From Azospirillum doebereinerae (lineage in GTDB: Bacteria; Pseudomonadota; Alphaproteobacteria; Azospirillales; Azospirillaceae), in the NCBI RefSeq assembly GCF_003989665.1, contig NZ_RZIJ01000001.1, forward strand, positions 310,001 through 374,000: a stretch of DNA of 64,000 nucleotides. Direction: 5' to 3'. Made by a program: the position numbers and the translations under genes. Positions 1 to 7,837 of the stretch are shown here, piece after piece; position 1 is the first letter of the stretch, and each line of letters begins with the position of its first letter. A model generated the notes under the pieces. That model was not told the DNA's origin and did not search any database. It saw nothing but the letters and a program-made list of their open reading frames with translations.

Positions 1-95
1 GAGGCCAGCGCGAGCGCGGCCAGCGCCGACGGCTTTTTCCAGGCCGGGCTTTTCGGAAGGGGGGTACCTATATTACGGTCGCGGCGGCGGTCCAT
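1..95 (-). CDS. N-terminus of an unidentified protein, cut by the left edge
   Basis: A minus-strand frame opens with ATG at 95-93 and stays open to the window edge, giving about 31 residues that begin [15 protein letters not shown] and then run into an Ala/Leu-rich stretch (SALAALALA) that looks like the start of a signal peptide or membrane segment. No strong Shine-Dalgarno sequence precedes the ATG. It would be divergent from ispH. The family cannot be recognised from this much sequence, and the call rests only on the open frame and its N-terminal character. Confidence 0.3.
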   Translation of the reverse strand, partial: MDRRRDRNIGTPLPKSPAWKKPSALAALALA

Positions 96-230
96 CGGTT
101 CGGCCTGATCGGTTGGATCGAAAGTTGCCGCGACTGTAGAGAACCAGCGGAACGGGCACAAGGCCGCGCGGCGGCTTTGTTTCCTGTGGCCGATGAGCGC
201 ATGACCGATCAACGCACGGGCGGAGTCCGG

Positions 231-1211
231 ATGACCATCCCAGCACCCTTGACGATCCTTCTCGCCGCGCCGCGCGGCTTCTGCGCCGGGGTGGACCGCG
301 CGATCCAGATCGTCGAGACGGCCCTCGCGCGCTACGGCGCCCCCGTCTACGTCCGGCACGAGATCGTCCACAACCGCTTCGTCGTCGAAAGCCTGGAGGC
401 CAAGGGCGCCGTCTTCGTCGACGAGTTGACCGAGGTGCCGGACGGCGTGCCGGTGGTGTTCTCGGCCCATGGCGTGCCCAAATCGGTGCCGCAGGCGGCC
501 GAGGCGCGCGGGCTGTTCTACCTCGACGCCACCTGCCCGCTGGTCAGCAAGGTCCACCGCGAGGCCGAGCGCCATTTCGACGAGGGCAAGCAGATCGTCC
601 TGATCGGCCACGCCGGCCATCCGGAGGTGATCGGCACCATGGGCCAGCTGCCCGAGGGCGCCGTCGTGCTGGTCGAGACGGTGGCCGACGTCGACGCGAT
701 GGAGGTCGCCGACCCGGAAAACCTCGCCTTCGCGACCCAGACCACCCTGTCGGTCGATGAGACCTCGGAGATCCTGGCGGCGCTCCAGGCGCGCTTCCCG
801 GCCATCGCCGGGCCGAAGAAGGAGGACATCTGCTACGCCACCACCAACCGGCAGGCGGCGGTGAAGGCCATCGCGCCGAAGGTGGACGCGCTGCTGGTGC
901 TGGGCGCGCCGAACTCGTCCAACTCCAAGCGGCTGGTCGAGGTCGCCAAGACCCATGGTTGCCCCAGGGCGCAGCTGGTCCAGCGCGCCGCCGACATCGA
1001 CTGGTCGGCGCTCGACGGCGTCGGGCGGCTGGGCATCACCGCCGGCGCGTCCGCCCCGGAGGTGCTGGTGGAGGAGGTGCTCGACGCCGCCCGCGCCCGC
1101 TTCGACGTGACGGTGGAGGAGCTGCGCACGGCGACCGAAAACATCGTGTTCAAGCTGCCCCGCGCTCTGACCGTGGAGGGCGCCGGGCCGGCGGTGCGCG
1201 AACGGGTCTGA
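231..1211 (+). CDS. ispH: 4-hydroxy-3-methylbut-2-enyl diphosphate reductase (IspH/LytB)
   Basis: IspH carries out the last step of the MEP isoprenoid pathway, reducing HMBPP to IPP and DMAPP with a cytosolic [4Fe-4S] enzyme. With the start used here the protein has 326 residues, normal for the family. The three iron-sulfur cysteines are visible at about residues 18 ([10 protein letters not shown]), 102 ([11 protein letters not shown]) and 201 ([11 protein letters not shown]), and the substrate-binding histidines lie in HEIVHNR and FSAHGVP. ATG 231 is preferred because GGAG lies five bases upstream; TTG 177 and ATG 201 are in-frame alternatives without a better ribosome site. An extended hairpin lies between this gene and egtB. 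Confidence 0.95.
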   Translation: MTIPAPLTILLAAPRGFCAGVDRAIQIVETALARYGAPVYVRHEIVHNRFVVESLEAKGAVFVDELTEVPDGVPVVFSAHGVPKSVPQAAEARGLFYLDATCPLVSKVHREAERHFDEGKQIVLIGHAGHPEVIGTMGQLPEGAVVLVETVADVDAMEVADPENLAFATQTTLSVDETSEILAALQARFPAIAGPKKEDICYATTNRQAAVKAIAPKVDALLVLGAPNSSNSKRLVEVAKTHGCPRAQLVQRAADIDWSALDGVGRLGITAGASAPEVLVEEVLDAARARFDVTVEELRTATENIVFKLPRALTVEGAGPAVRERV

Positions 1212-1253
1212 GGGGCGGGCGGCTTCGCCCAATTCCGGTGTAGCGCCCTCCCC

Positions 1254-1308
1254 CGAAGCGTGCGTTTCCACAGTGTGCCGTTGCGGCACACTGTGGGGAA
1301 ACGCTTCG
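1254..1308 (+). promoter_or_regulatory. Long hairpin between ispH and egtB (leader structure or attenuator)
   Basis: The arms CACAGTGTGCC and GGCACACTGTG face each other across the 5-base loop GTTGC, and the pairing extends outwards through GCGTTTCC / GGGGAAACGC and CGAAGCG / CGCTTCG with small bulges. The total is about 24 paired bases over 55 nt. There is no run of T after it, and it ends only 5 bases before the egtB ribosome site (GGAGGGA, 1314-1320). A leader structure controlling egtB is therefore at least as likely as a terminator for ispH. The structure is seen in the sequence; its role is inference. Confidence 0.6.
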
Positions 1309-1327
1309 ATCCTGGAGGGATCCGCCC

Positions 1328-2617
1328 GTGCCCGACACCCATCTCGCCGCGCTCGACACCGAGGGCGACCGTCGCCGGTCGCTCGTCACCCGGTTCCAGA
1401 AGGCGCGCGGCCGCACCGCCGAGCTGGTCGGTCCGCTGTCGCCGGAGGATCTGATGATCCAGTCGGTGCCCGACGGCGCGCCGGCCAAATGGCACCTTGC
1501 CCACACAACTTGGTTGTTCGAGACGACGGTCCTGATCCCGTTCAGCCAAGGCTACCGCCCGCACGACCCCTGCTTCCTGGAGTTGTTCAAGGCGCGCGCC
1601 GCCTCGGCCGAGGGGCGCATCGACGGCCCCGTCCTTCGGCTGCTGTCGCGCCCCTCGACCGCCGACATCCTGCGCTACCGCGACCATGTGAACGGTGCCG
1701 TTCTCCACTTGATCGACCAGGCGACCGACGGCGAGCTGGACATCCTCGCCGAGCATCTGGGCATCGCCATCGCCCACGAACGCCGCCACCAGGAACGGCT
1801 GCTGACCCACATAAAGCACGCCTTCTGGAGCAACCCGCTGCGCCCGGCCTACGAATCGCCGCCGGAGCTGCCGGCCACCACGCCGCCGCCCGACGACTGG
1901 GTCGCGCATGACGGCGGGCTGGTCGAGGTCGGTCGCGAAGAGCCGCAGCCCGGCTTCGACCACGAGGGACCGCGCCACCGCGTGTTCCTGGCCCCCTTCC
2001 GGCTGGCCGCCCGCCCGGTCTCCTGCGGCGAGTTCCGCGCCTTCGTCGAGGCTGGCGGCTATGGCGAGCGCGCCCTTTGGATGGCCGACGGCTGGGAGGC
2101 GTTGCGCGCCGAGGGCTGGACCGCCCCGCTCTACTGGGAGAAGCGCGAGGGCGCTTGGCGGGTCTTCACCCTCTATGGAAGCCAGCCGCTGAATCCCGAC
2201 GAGCCGGTCTGCCACGTCAGCTGGTACGAGGCCGACGCCTTCGCCCGCTGGGCCGGCAAGCGCCTGCCGGCCGAGGCCGAATGGGAAACCATCGCCGCGC
2301 GCTGCGACAGCGTCGGCAATCTGCTCGGCACCGGCTACCGCCACCCGCGCGCCGGGACCTACCGGGGCGCCGGGCCGTGGCAGATGTGCGGCGACGTGTG
2401 GGAATGGACGCGCAGCGCCTTCGGCCCCTACCCCGGCTACCGCCAGCCGGACGGGCTCGACGAGGCGGTGCACGGGCGCTTCATGAGCAACCGCATGGTC
2501 CTGCGCGGCGGAAGCTGCGTCACGCCCTTCGACCACGCCGGGCCGTGGACGCGGCATTACCTGCGGCCGGACTCGCGCCTGTCCTTCACCGGGTTCCGGC
2601 TGGCGGAGGACGCGTAG
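1328..2617 (+). CDS. egtB: EgtB-type ergothioneine sulfoxide synthase
   Basis: EgtB is a non-haem iron enzyme that joins a thiol (gamma-glutamylcysteine or cysteine) to hercynine using O2. The 429-residue protein has an N-terminal DinB-like helical bundle carrying the iron histidines (KWHLAHTTW near residues 55-61; AHERRHQERL with His150 and His154) and, from about residue 185, a formylglycine-generating-enzyme/sulfatase-modifying domain ending in LRGGSCVTPFDHAGPWTRH and FTGFRLAEDA. The start is GTG with GGAGG nine bases upstream. The hercynine-forming methyltransferase EgtD, often adjacent, is not in this window, so the substrate is inferred from family; a selenoneine synthase-type role is a less likely alternative. 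Confidence 0.85.
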   Translation: MPDTHLAALDTEGDRRRSLVTRFQKARGRTAELVGPLSPEDLMIQSVPDGAPAKWHLAHTTWLFETTVLIPFSQGYRPHDPCFLELFKARAASAEGRIDGPVLRLLSRPSTADILRYRDHVNGAVLHLIDQATDGELDILAEHLGIAIAHERRHQERLLTHIKHAFWSNPLRPAYESPPELPATTPPPDDWVAHDGGLVEVGREEPQPGFDHEGPRHRVFLAPFRLAARPVSCGEFRAFVEAGGYGERALWMADGWEALRAEGWTAPLYWEKREGAWRVFTLYGSQPLNPDEPVCHVSWYEADAFARWAGKRLPAEAEWETIAARCDSVGNLLGTGYRHPRAGTYRGAGPWQMCGDVWEWTRSAFGPYPGYRQPDGLDEAVHGRFMSNRMVLRGGSCVTPFDHAGPWTRHYLRPDSRLSFTGFRLAEDA

Positions 2618-2629
2618 CGCGATCCGGCT

Positions 2630-3577
2630 TCAGCGGGGCTCCAGCACGCCGATGGCGGCCAGCGCCGCGCGGTCTCGGGTGACCGCGTCCACGAGGTTGC
2701 GCAGTTGGCGCTGCTGGAGCACCGGGTTGACGAACAGGCGCAGATAGCCCTTCAACGCATGCTCGCCGAAGTTCATGTCCAGATTGGCGTCCAGGTGATG
2801 GCCCTTCCGGGACGAGGCGTGGACCGTCATCACCGGCCGTCCGTCCAGCGTCAGGTGGTGGGGAGCCTGCGGGTCGGGCATGCGGATTTCGGCCAATGGC
2901 GCGTCGTAGACCTGCCACAGCCGGGCGTCCAGCACTTCCACCATCGCCGGATTCCGCATCACCAGCGCGTTCAGCACGTTCTGTTCGAGCAGCGCCTGCG
3001 GGGGCGCGGAACGGCAGACCGTCGCCCAATAAGCCAGCGGCCCTCGCGACACCCACAGCATCAGGCCGGAGCTGATGTAGGGTTGGGACTGATCGACGGC
3101 GCGCTCCCGCAGCAGATCCTCGGCCGGGGCCACGTGATGGCCGTTGGCACGAAGTTCGGCCATCGTCTGGGCAATGGTGAAGCGGTCGATGGTGCCGGTG
3201 GCGGCCAGAGCCTTGCCGGCCTTTCGCAGCCCGTCGGCCGCCGCCTCCACGACCGCAAGGTCCAACGCCCCCAGCAGCATGTCGCTGTCCAGCCAGAGCA
3301 GAGTGTCCCACGCCTCGCCGGAGCAGTATTCCGACAGATGCCCCTTGCACAGATAGGGGTGCGCGCCCGGTGGCAGGATCGCCGGACGGTCGAGCAGCAC
3401 CCCGGCCGCGCGCAGATACTCCCGTTGCCCGTCGGTCAGGCCGAAGTCGCAGACACGGACCGACGCCCTGGGAAAACGGTCGCCCAGCCCCTCCAGGAAC
3501 GCCAGGGTGGTGAGGAAATACCGGGCGTCGCAGCCGGTCACACACAGTGTGGTCATCGTCCCGGCCCCCCGCCGCAT
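2630..3577 (-). CDS. GT8-like glycosyltransferase
   Basis: This is a 315-residue soluble protein with the layout of a GT-A nucleotide-sugar transferase. LWLDSDMLL near residue 95 supplies the DxD-type metal motif, and PYISSGLMLW plus ALLEQNVLNALV resemble the acceptor-side motifs of glycosyltransferase family 8. A histidine near the C-terminus (VHASSRKGH) may be a second metal ligand. There is no signal peptide or membrane segment. ATG 3556 (MTTLCVTGCDARY) is an equally plausible start. It is convergent with egtB, 12 bases apart, and monocistronic. Donor and acceptor are unknown; the GT8 assignment is from motif pattern only. Confidence 0.6.
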   Translation of the reverse strand: MRRGAGTMTTLCVTGCDARYFLTTLAFLEGLGDRFPRASVRVCDFGLTDGQREYLRAAGVLLDRPAILPPGAHPYLCKGHLSEYCSGEAWDTLLWLDSDMLLGALDLAVVEAAADGLRKAGKALAATGTIDRFTIAQTMAELRANGHHVAPAEDLLRERAVDQSQPYISSGLMLWVSRGPLAYWATVCRSAPPQALLEQNVLNALVMRNPAMVEVLDARLWQVYDAPLAEIRMPDPQAPHHLTLDGRPVMTVHASSRKGHHLDANLDMNFGEHALKGYLRLFVNPVLQQRQLRNLVDAVTRDRAALAAIGVLEPR

Positions 3578-3741
3578 CCGCTCCGCCCCCTAAGGCCGCC
3601 GGAGCATGCATCTCACAAGGGGGGAAAAGATTGCAACCGCGTCCAGGGGGCTGTTCCAAGCCGGCCCGGCCGCCCAGCCTCCACCCCCGCTTTTTGGAAC
3701 GCTTACAAATGTCTTGCCGCGCCGCAGCAATCAGGCATTAT

Positions 3742-3758
3742 CCATAAAAATATTATGG
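3742..3758 (+). promoter_or_regulatory. Palindrome CCATAA-N5-TTATGG upstream of the ferredoxin gene
   Basis: CCATAA (3742-3747) and TTATGG (3753-3758) form a perfect inverted repeat only four bases upstream of the ribosome site (GGAG, 3763-3766) of the ferredoxin gene. A near copy occurs in front of the molbindin gene at 23919-23938. In a genome this GC-rich an AT-rich palindrome at this place is a good operator candidate. It could equally act as a 6-bp mRNA hairpin. The regulator is unknown. Confidence 0.45.
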
Positions 3759-3774
3759 CTATGGAGCAAGCCCG

Positions 3775-4107
3775 ATGCCGCTCGACCTTCCGCAGACCTT
3801 CCGTCACCACGTCTTCTGCTGCGCCCAGCAGCGCCCGCCCGGCCATCCGCGCGGAAGCTGCGGGGCGAAGAACGCGCACCCGCTGTGGCAACGGCTGGAC
3901 CAGAAGGTCCAGGCCAAGGGGCTGCTGGACGTCGGCATGGCGATGACCGGCTGCCTGGGCTTCTGCTCCGCCGGGCCGCTGATGGTGGTCTATCCGGAGG
4001 GGATCTGGTACCGGCCGGAAACGCCCGAGGACATCGACGAGATCGTCGAGCAGCACTTGATCAACAACGAGCCGGTCGAACGGCTGGTCATGGTGCTGAG
4101 CCGCTGA
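3775..4107 (+). CDS. Thioredoxin-fold [2Fe-2S] ferredoxin (Shethna protein I type)
   Basis: The 110-residue protein matches the small (2Fe-2S) ferredoxin family with a thioredoxin-like fold. Cysteines 15/16 and 29 sit in FCCAQQRPPGHPRGSCG, and Cys60 and Cys64 in GCLGFCSAGPLM, giving the expected Cx(n)C ... CxxxC cluster ligands. PLMVVYPEGIWY is the typical strand after the second pair. It acts as a cytosolic electron carrier; in nitrogen fixers relatives protect or feed nitrogenase, but the partner here is unknown. The ATG has GGAG at a spacing of eight. It is monocistronic and convergent with the nicotinate phosphoribosyltransferase gene, separated by a strong hairpin. Confidence 0.85.
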   Translation: MPLDLPQTFRHHVFCCAQQRPPGHPRGSCGAKNAHPLWQRLDQKVQAKGLLDVGMAMTGCLGFCSAGPLMVVYPEGIWYRPETPEDIDEIVEQHLINNEPVERLVMVLSR

Positions 4108-4116
4108 CGGGACGGT

Positions 4117-4144
4117 CCCTCTCCCGCTTGGGGGTGGGAGAGGG
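4117..4144. terminator. Bidirectional terminator-like hairpin between convergent genes
   Basis: CCCTCTCCC (4117-4125) pairs perfectly with GGGAGAGGG (4136-4144) around a 10-base loop. It sits in the 45-base gap between the stop codons of the ferredoxin gene and pncB and so can serve both. No T-run is present. The CCCTCTCCC arm is the same building block as in the longer intergenic repeats elsewhere in the window. Confidence 0.6.
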
Positions 4145-4152
4145 AGAACACG

Positions 4153-5301
4153 TCACCGGCGGAACAGGAACTCGCGGCCGACCTTCACGCGCTTCTCGCC
4201 GTCGTACTCGATGATGTCGGCGGTGGCGTAGGTCTCGGTCCAGCGTTCGGGCAGATAGCTGCCGGTGCCGATCACATCGACCGGGGCGTTGGCCTCGGCC
4301 ATCAGGCGGCACTTGGCCGGGCCGAAGCCGCTGCTGGCGACGATCTTCACCGCCGGGAAGCCGGCCTCGTCCAGGCGTTCGCGCACGTAATGGATCGCGG
4401 CGGCCGACACGCCGGTGCCGATCAGGTAACGCAGTTGCGTCTCGTCGCGGTAACCACGGATGGAATGCGGCGCGTGGCGCTCCAGCACCGCGTAGGAACC
4501 GGGCGGGTCCAGCCCCTCGACGAAGCGGCCGCCCGGCGTGTCGAGCCGCAGGGTCAGCTTGCCCTGGGCGGCCAGTTCGGGAAAGCGGCGGCAGACCTCC
4601 AGCCCGTCGGTGATCTCACGGCCGAAGTAATCGACCAGCACGGTCAGCGGCAGTTCGGGGAAGGTCTCGTTGAACATCTCGGCCGCGCGCACGGTCGAGC
4701 CGGCGTAGCCGATCAGCGCGTGCGGCATGGTGCCCATGCCCTTGGCCTGCCCGAAGAAATGGGCGGTCGCGTCGGTGGCGTTGCCGACGAAGCCCTTGGC
4801 CCCGACCTTCCGCTTGGCCCGGTCCGAGCCGACCGAGGCGGCGTAGGCCATCATCTCGGCCATCTCGGTCCCGGCGCAGTGGCGGGCGTCCATGGCGAGG
4901 AAGGCGACCTTCGGCAGATCCGCGCACATGGTGAAGGCGTTGTAGGCGGCGACGCAGGCCGGACCCAGCTTCTGCAGCAGGATCGTCTCGGTGTCGACCA
5001 GATGGTAGAAGGAGCCGGTGACGTAGAGGATCGGCTCGCCGGCGCCGATCCACTTGCCCTCCGGGTAGTTCAGTTGGATGTCGACCTCGAAGCCGCGCTC
5101 GCGGGCCACCGCCTCCAGCCACTCCACCGCCAGCCGGGGGGCGCAGACCACCGGGCGGCGCATGAAGATCGCGTAGGTGACCTTCTTGTCGCCGAACTTG
5201 CCGACGGCTTCCTTGGTGCGCCGAAAATAGGTGTCGGTCCAGTCACCGATTGCCGCCGCCGGGGGATCGATGGCCAAAGGCCGCTTGCTGGTGTCGCTCA
5301 T
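4153..5301 (-). CDS. pncB: Nicotinate phosphoribosyltransferase
   Basis: The enzyme joins nicotinate to PRPP to give nicotinate mononucleotide in NAD salvage. The 382-residue product shows the family's N-terminal strand region (DTYFRRTKEAV), the active-site His in LAMDARHCAGTEM, GTMPHALIGYAGS, and the C-terminal phosphate-binding KIVASSGFG and VDVIGTGSYLP. ATG 5301 (MSDTSKRP) is chosen because homology begins directly after it and a GAGGGC lies about ten bases upstream; a longer in-frame extension to 5610 is low-complexity and would overlap the FliL promoter. It is monocistronic and divergent from the FliL-like gene. Confidence 0.85.
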   Translation of the reverse strand: MSDTSKRPLAIDPPAAAIGDWTDTYFRRTKEAVGKFGDKKVTYAIFMRRPVVCAPRLAVEWLEAVARERGFEVDIQLNYPEGKWIGAGEPILYVTGSFYHLVDTETILLQKLGPACVAAYNAFTMCADLPKVAFLAMDARHCAGTEMAEMMAYAASVGSDRAKRKVGAKGFVGNATDATAHFFGQAKGMGTMPHALIGYAGSTVRAAEMFNETFPELPLTVLVDYFGREITDGLEVCRRFPELAAQGKLTLRLDTPGGRFVEGLDPPGSYAVLERHAPHSIRGYRDETQLRYLIGTGVSAAAIHYVRERLDEAGFPAVKIVASSGFGPAKCRLMAEANAPVDVIGTGSYLPERWTETYATADIIEYDGEKRVKVGREFLFRR

Positions 5302-5574
5302 ACCCGATGCCCTCGCCTTCCGCCCTGCCGTCACCGTGTGACCCCGGCGCCGTCCGCATCGCATGCGGGCGACCGCCGAACCGATTGGACCGCCAGCATT
5401 ATACGGCCCGGCCCCGCTGTGGAAGAGGCTTCCGCCCCAAACAACCGCCGGCAAACGACCGTCGACGGATGGCAGGGTTGCGCCAGCGGCGGGAGTGCAG
5501 CCCCTTTCGGAACGCCCGGCCATCGAGCGGTGGAAAGCGGAACTGCGCGTCAAAACCCCGTAAAATACCGATAT

Positions 5575-5603
5575 TTGACGCCCTTCCGGCCTCCCCCTAC
5601 AGT
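5575..5603 (+). promoter_or_regulatory. Sigma-70 type promoter for the FliL-family gene
   Basis: TTGACG (5575-5580) and TACAGT (5598-5603) are separated by exactly 17 bases, a good match to the housekeeping -35/-10 pattern. Transcription would start near 5610, about 40 bases upstream of ATG 5652. It is read from sequence only. Confidence 0.55.
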
Positions 5604-5651
5604 CATACAAACGATGGTGGTAATGATGGCGACGAGCCGGTGGCGGGCATC

Positions 5652-6146
5652 ATGGTGAAGGCGGCGGCGCTGCCCGGCGGGGCGGCGGTTCCAATCCCCG
5701 AGCGGGCCGGCAACAAGATCATCCTTGCCCTCTTCGCCCTGATGCTGACGCTGGCCGGGGCCGGGGCCGGCGGCGTCCTGATGCTGAAACCCGCCACGGC
5801 GTCGACCGGCCGCGCCCCGGCCCGCGCCGAGGTGGGGGCGGCGGTCGCCACCTACGCCGCGCTGCCGACGCTGAACCTCACCCTGAACGATGGCGACCGC
5901 CTGCGCGAGCTGCGCGTCCGTGCCGTGCTGGAACTCGACCCGTCAGTGCCGCTGGACACCGTCAAACCCTATCTGCCGCGCATCGCCGACGCCATGACGC
6001 TGCGCATGATGGAGGTCGATCCCAACGAACTGCGCGGCCAGGACGGCACGCTGTACGTCAAGGACGCGCTGCGATTCGCCGCCAACAAGGCCATGCGCCC
6101 GTTGAAGGTGCGTCAAGTCCTGGTTCAGGACATGCTGCTGCGCTGA
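5652..6146 (+). CDS. fliL: FliL-family flagellar basal-body-associated protein
   Basis: FliL is a single-pass inner-membrane protein that surrounds the flagellar stator and supports torque. The 164-residue product has a short cytoplasmic N-terminus, one membrane helix at about residues 18-40 (IILALFALMLTLAGAGAGGV), an Ala-rich linker and a periplasmic FliL domain (TLNLTLNDGDRLRELRVRAVLELD ... LRFAANKAMRPLKVRQVLVQDMLLR region). ATG 5652 has GGCGGG four bases upstream; GTG 5640 is an alternative. No other flagellar gene is nearby, so it is an orphan member that might serve one of two flagellar systems. Family confidence is good, specific role less so. Confidence 0.75.
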   Translation: MVKAAALPGGAAVPIPERAGNKIILALFALMLTLAGAGAGGVLMLKPATASTGRAPARAEVGAAVATYAALPTLNLTLNDGDRLRELRVRAVLELDPSVPLDTVKPYLPRIADAMTLRMMEVDPNELRGQDGTLYVKDALRFAANKAMRPLKVRQVLVQDMLLR

Positions 6147-6290
6147 CGCCGCATCGCATTCCCGCCTCCCCTCCCCCATATCTCGTCCCGCCCCCCTCGA
6201 CAGGTCCGGCGGAATGCGGAACACTCCGCCCGCACCCGCCCAGGCGACGGTTCGGGGCAACGGATTTTTGCGGAGCGGAAGGAGACGGCC

Positions 6291-7658
6291 GTGGCCGAGT
6301 ACGATTTCGACCTGTTCACCATCGGAGCGGGTTCGGGGGGCGTGGCGGCCAGCCGCCGCGCGGCGTCGTTCGGCGCGAAGGTGGCGATCTGCGAGGGCAG
6401 CCGGGTCGGCGGCACCTGCGTGATCCGTGGCTGCGTGCCCAAGAAGCTGCTGGTCTACGCCGCCCAGTTCCGCGACGGCTTCGAGGATTCCGCCGGCTAC
6501 GGCTGGGCCTCGCACACGCCGGCCTTCGACTGGGAGACCCTGATCGCCCGCAAGGACAAGGAGATCGACCGGCTCAACGGCATCTACATCACCATGCTGA
6601 AGAACTCCGGCGTCACCCTGTTCGAGGGCAACGGCCGGATCATCGACGCCCACACGGTCGAGGTGGCGGGCCAGCGTCACACCGCCCGCACCATCCTGAT
6701 CGCCACCGGCGGCTGGCCGTCGCTGCCGCCCATCGAGGGCATCGAGCACGCGGCGACCTCGAACGAGGCGCTGCACCTGCCCTCGCTGCCGCATTCGGTG
6801 CTGATCCTGGGCGGCGGCTACATCGCGGTCGAGTTCGCCGGCATCTTCCGGGGGCTCGGCGCCGAGGTCACACTGATGATCCGCGGCGACGACCTGCTGA
6901 ACGGCTTCGACGACGACATCCGCATCGAGCTGGCCAAGGAGATGACCAAGCGCGGCATCACCATCATCTCGCGTTGCAAGCCGGAGAAGATCGTCCAGGG
7001 ACCCGGCGGCTACACCGTCACCGACCACATGGGGCGCGAGCATTCCGCCGGCCTCGTGCTGGCCGCCACCGGCCGCCGGCCGAACACCAAGGGCCTCGGG
7101 CTGGAGTCGGTCGGCATCGCGCTGGACGACAAAGGCGCCATTCCGGTGAACGAGTGGTCGCGCACCTCGGTGGACAACATCTACGCCATCGGCGACGTCA
7201 CCGACCGCATGGCCCTGACCCCCATCGCCATCGCCGAGGGCCGCGCCCTGGCCGAGACGCTGTTCAACGACAACCCGACCACCATCAGCTACGACAACGT
7301 ACCGACCGCGGTGTTCTCCATCCCGCCGCTCGGCACCGTCGGTCTGACCGAGACGCAAGCCCGCGCCAAATTCGCCAAGGTCGACATCTACAAGGCGGGT
7401 TTCCGCCCGATGAAGCACACCATGTCGGGGCGCGACGAGCGCGTGCTGATGAAGCTGGTGGTCGACGGCGAGAGCCAGCGCGTGCTGGGCTGCCACATGA
7501 TGGGCATGGACGCGCCGGAGATGATGCAGGCGCTGGGCATCGCCCTGAACTGCGGCGCCACCAAGCGCGACTTCGACCGCACCATCGCGCTGCACCCCTC
7601 CACCGCCGAGGAGTTCGTGCTGATGCGGGAGAAGGCCCCGGAGAGCAAGACGCTCTGA
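6291..7658 (+). CDS. gor: Glutathione-disulfide reductase
   Basis: This NADPH- and FAD-dependent homodimer reduces GSSG to GSH in the cytosol. The 455-residue protein has the N-terminal FAD motif (FTIGAGSGGVAASRRAA), the redox-active disulfide GGTCVIRGCVPKK (Cys43 and Cys48), the second Rossmann motif (LILGGGYIAVEFAGIF), the GDVT motif (YAIGDVTDRMALTPIA) and the C-terminal active-site HPST (IALHPSTAEE). It starts at GTG 6291, with AAGGAGA about seven bases upstream. Together with the downstream Mn-catalase and nearby dps it makes an oxidative-stress neighbourhood, though the genes do not form one operon. Confidence 0.93.
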   Translation: MAEYDFDLFTIGAGSGGVAASRRAASFGAKVAICEGSRVGGTCVIRGCVPKKLLVYAAQFRDGFEDSAGYGWASHTPAFDWETLIARKDKEIDRLNGIYITMLKNSGVTLFEGNGRIIDAHTVEVAGQRHTARTILIATGGWPSLPPIEGIEHAATSNEALHLPSLPHSVLILGGGYIAVEFAGIFRGLGAEVTLMIRGDDLLNGFDDDIRIELAKEMTKRGITIISRCKPEKIVQGPGGYTVTDHMGREHSAGLVLAATGRRPNTKGLGLESVGIALDDKGAIPVNEWSRTSVDNIYAIGDVTDRMALTPIAIAEGRALAETLFNDNPTTISYDNVPTAVFSIPPLGTVGLTETQARAKFAKVDIYKAGFRPMKHTMSGRDERVLMKLVVDGESQRVLGCHMMGMDAPEMMQALGIALNCGATKRDFDRTIALHPSTAEEFVLMREKAPESKTL

Positions 7659-7699
7659 CGACCCATTCGGTATAAGGCGTCGGGACGGACCGTTTTCCT

Positions 7700-7724
7700 G
7701 GAACGCTTCTAAACAGGCCGTGTT
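7700..7724 (+). promoter_or_regulatory. EcfG (general stress sigma factor)-like promoter for the Mn-catalase
   Basis: GGAAC (7700-7704) is followed after 17 bases by GTT (7722-7724). The alphaproteobacterial general-stress sigma factor EcfG recognises GGAAC, a 16-17 base spacer and a GTT-type -10 element, and Mn-catalases are classic members of that regulon. It lies 114 bases upstream of ATG 7838 in an otherwise empty gap. Sequence pattern only. Confidence 0.5.
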
Positions 7725-7837
7725 GTTGGCCTCACGGAAGCGCATCCGGGACGGTCCGTCCCCGACCAGCCACCCAATTTTCGGCCCGGCCCGGATCCTC
7801 CGCACCCGCGACACCCACGAGCGTGAGGATTCCTCGC

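Noticed and set aside
1328..3577. A selenoneine cluster (SenA plus glycosyltransferase SenB)
   Set aside because: The neighbouring transferase is convergent and GT8-like rather than SenB-like, and no selenophosphate synthase is present.
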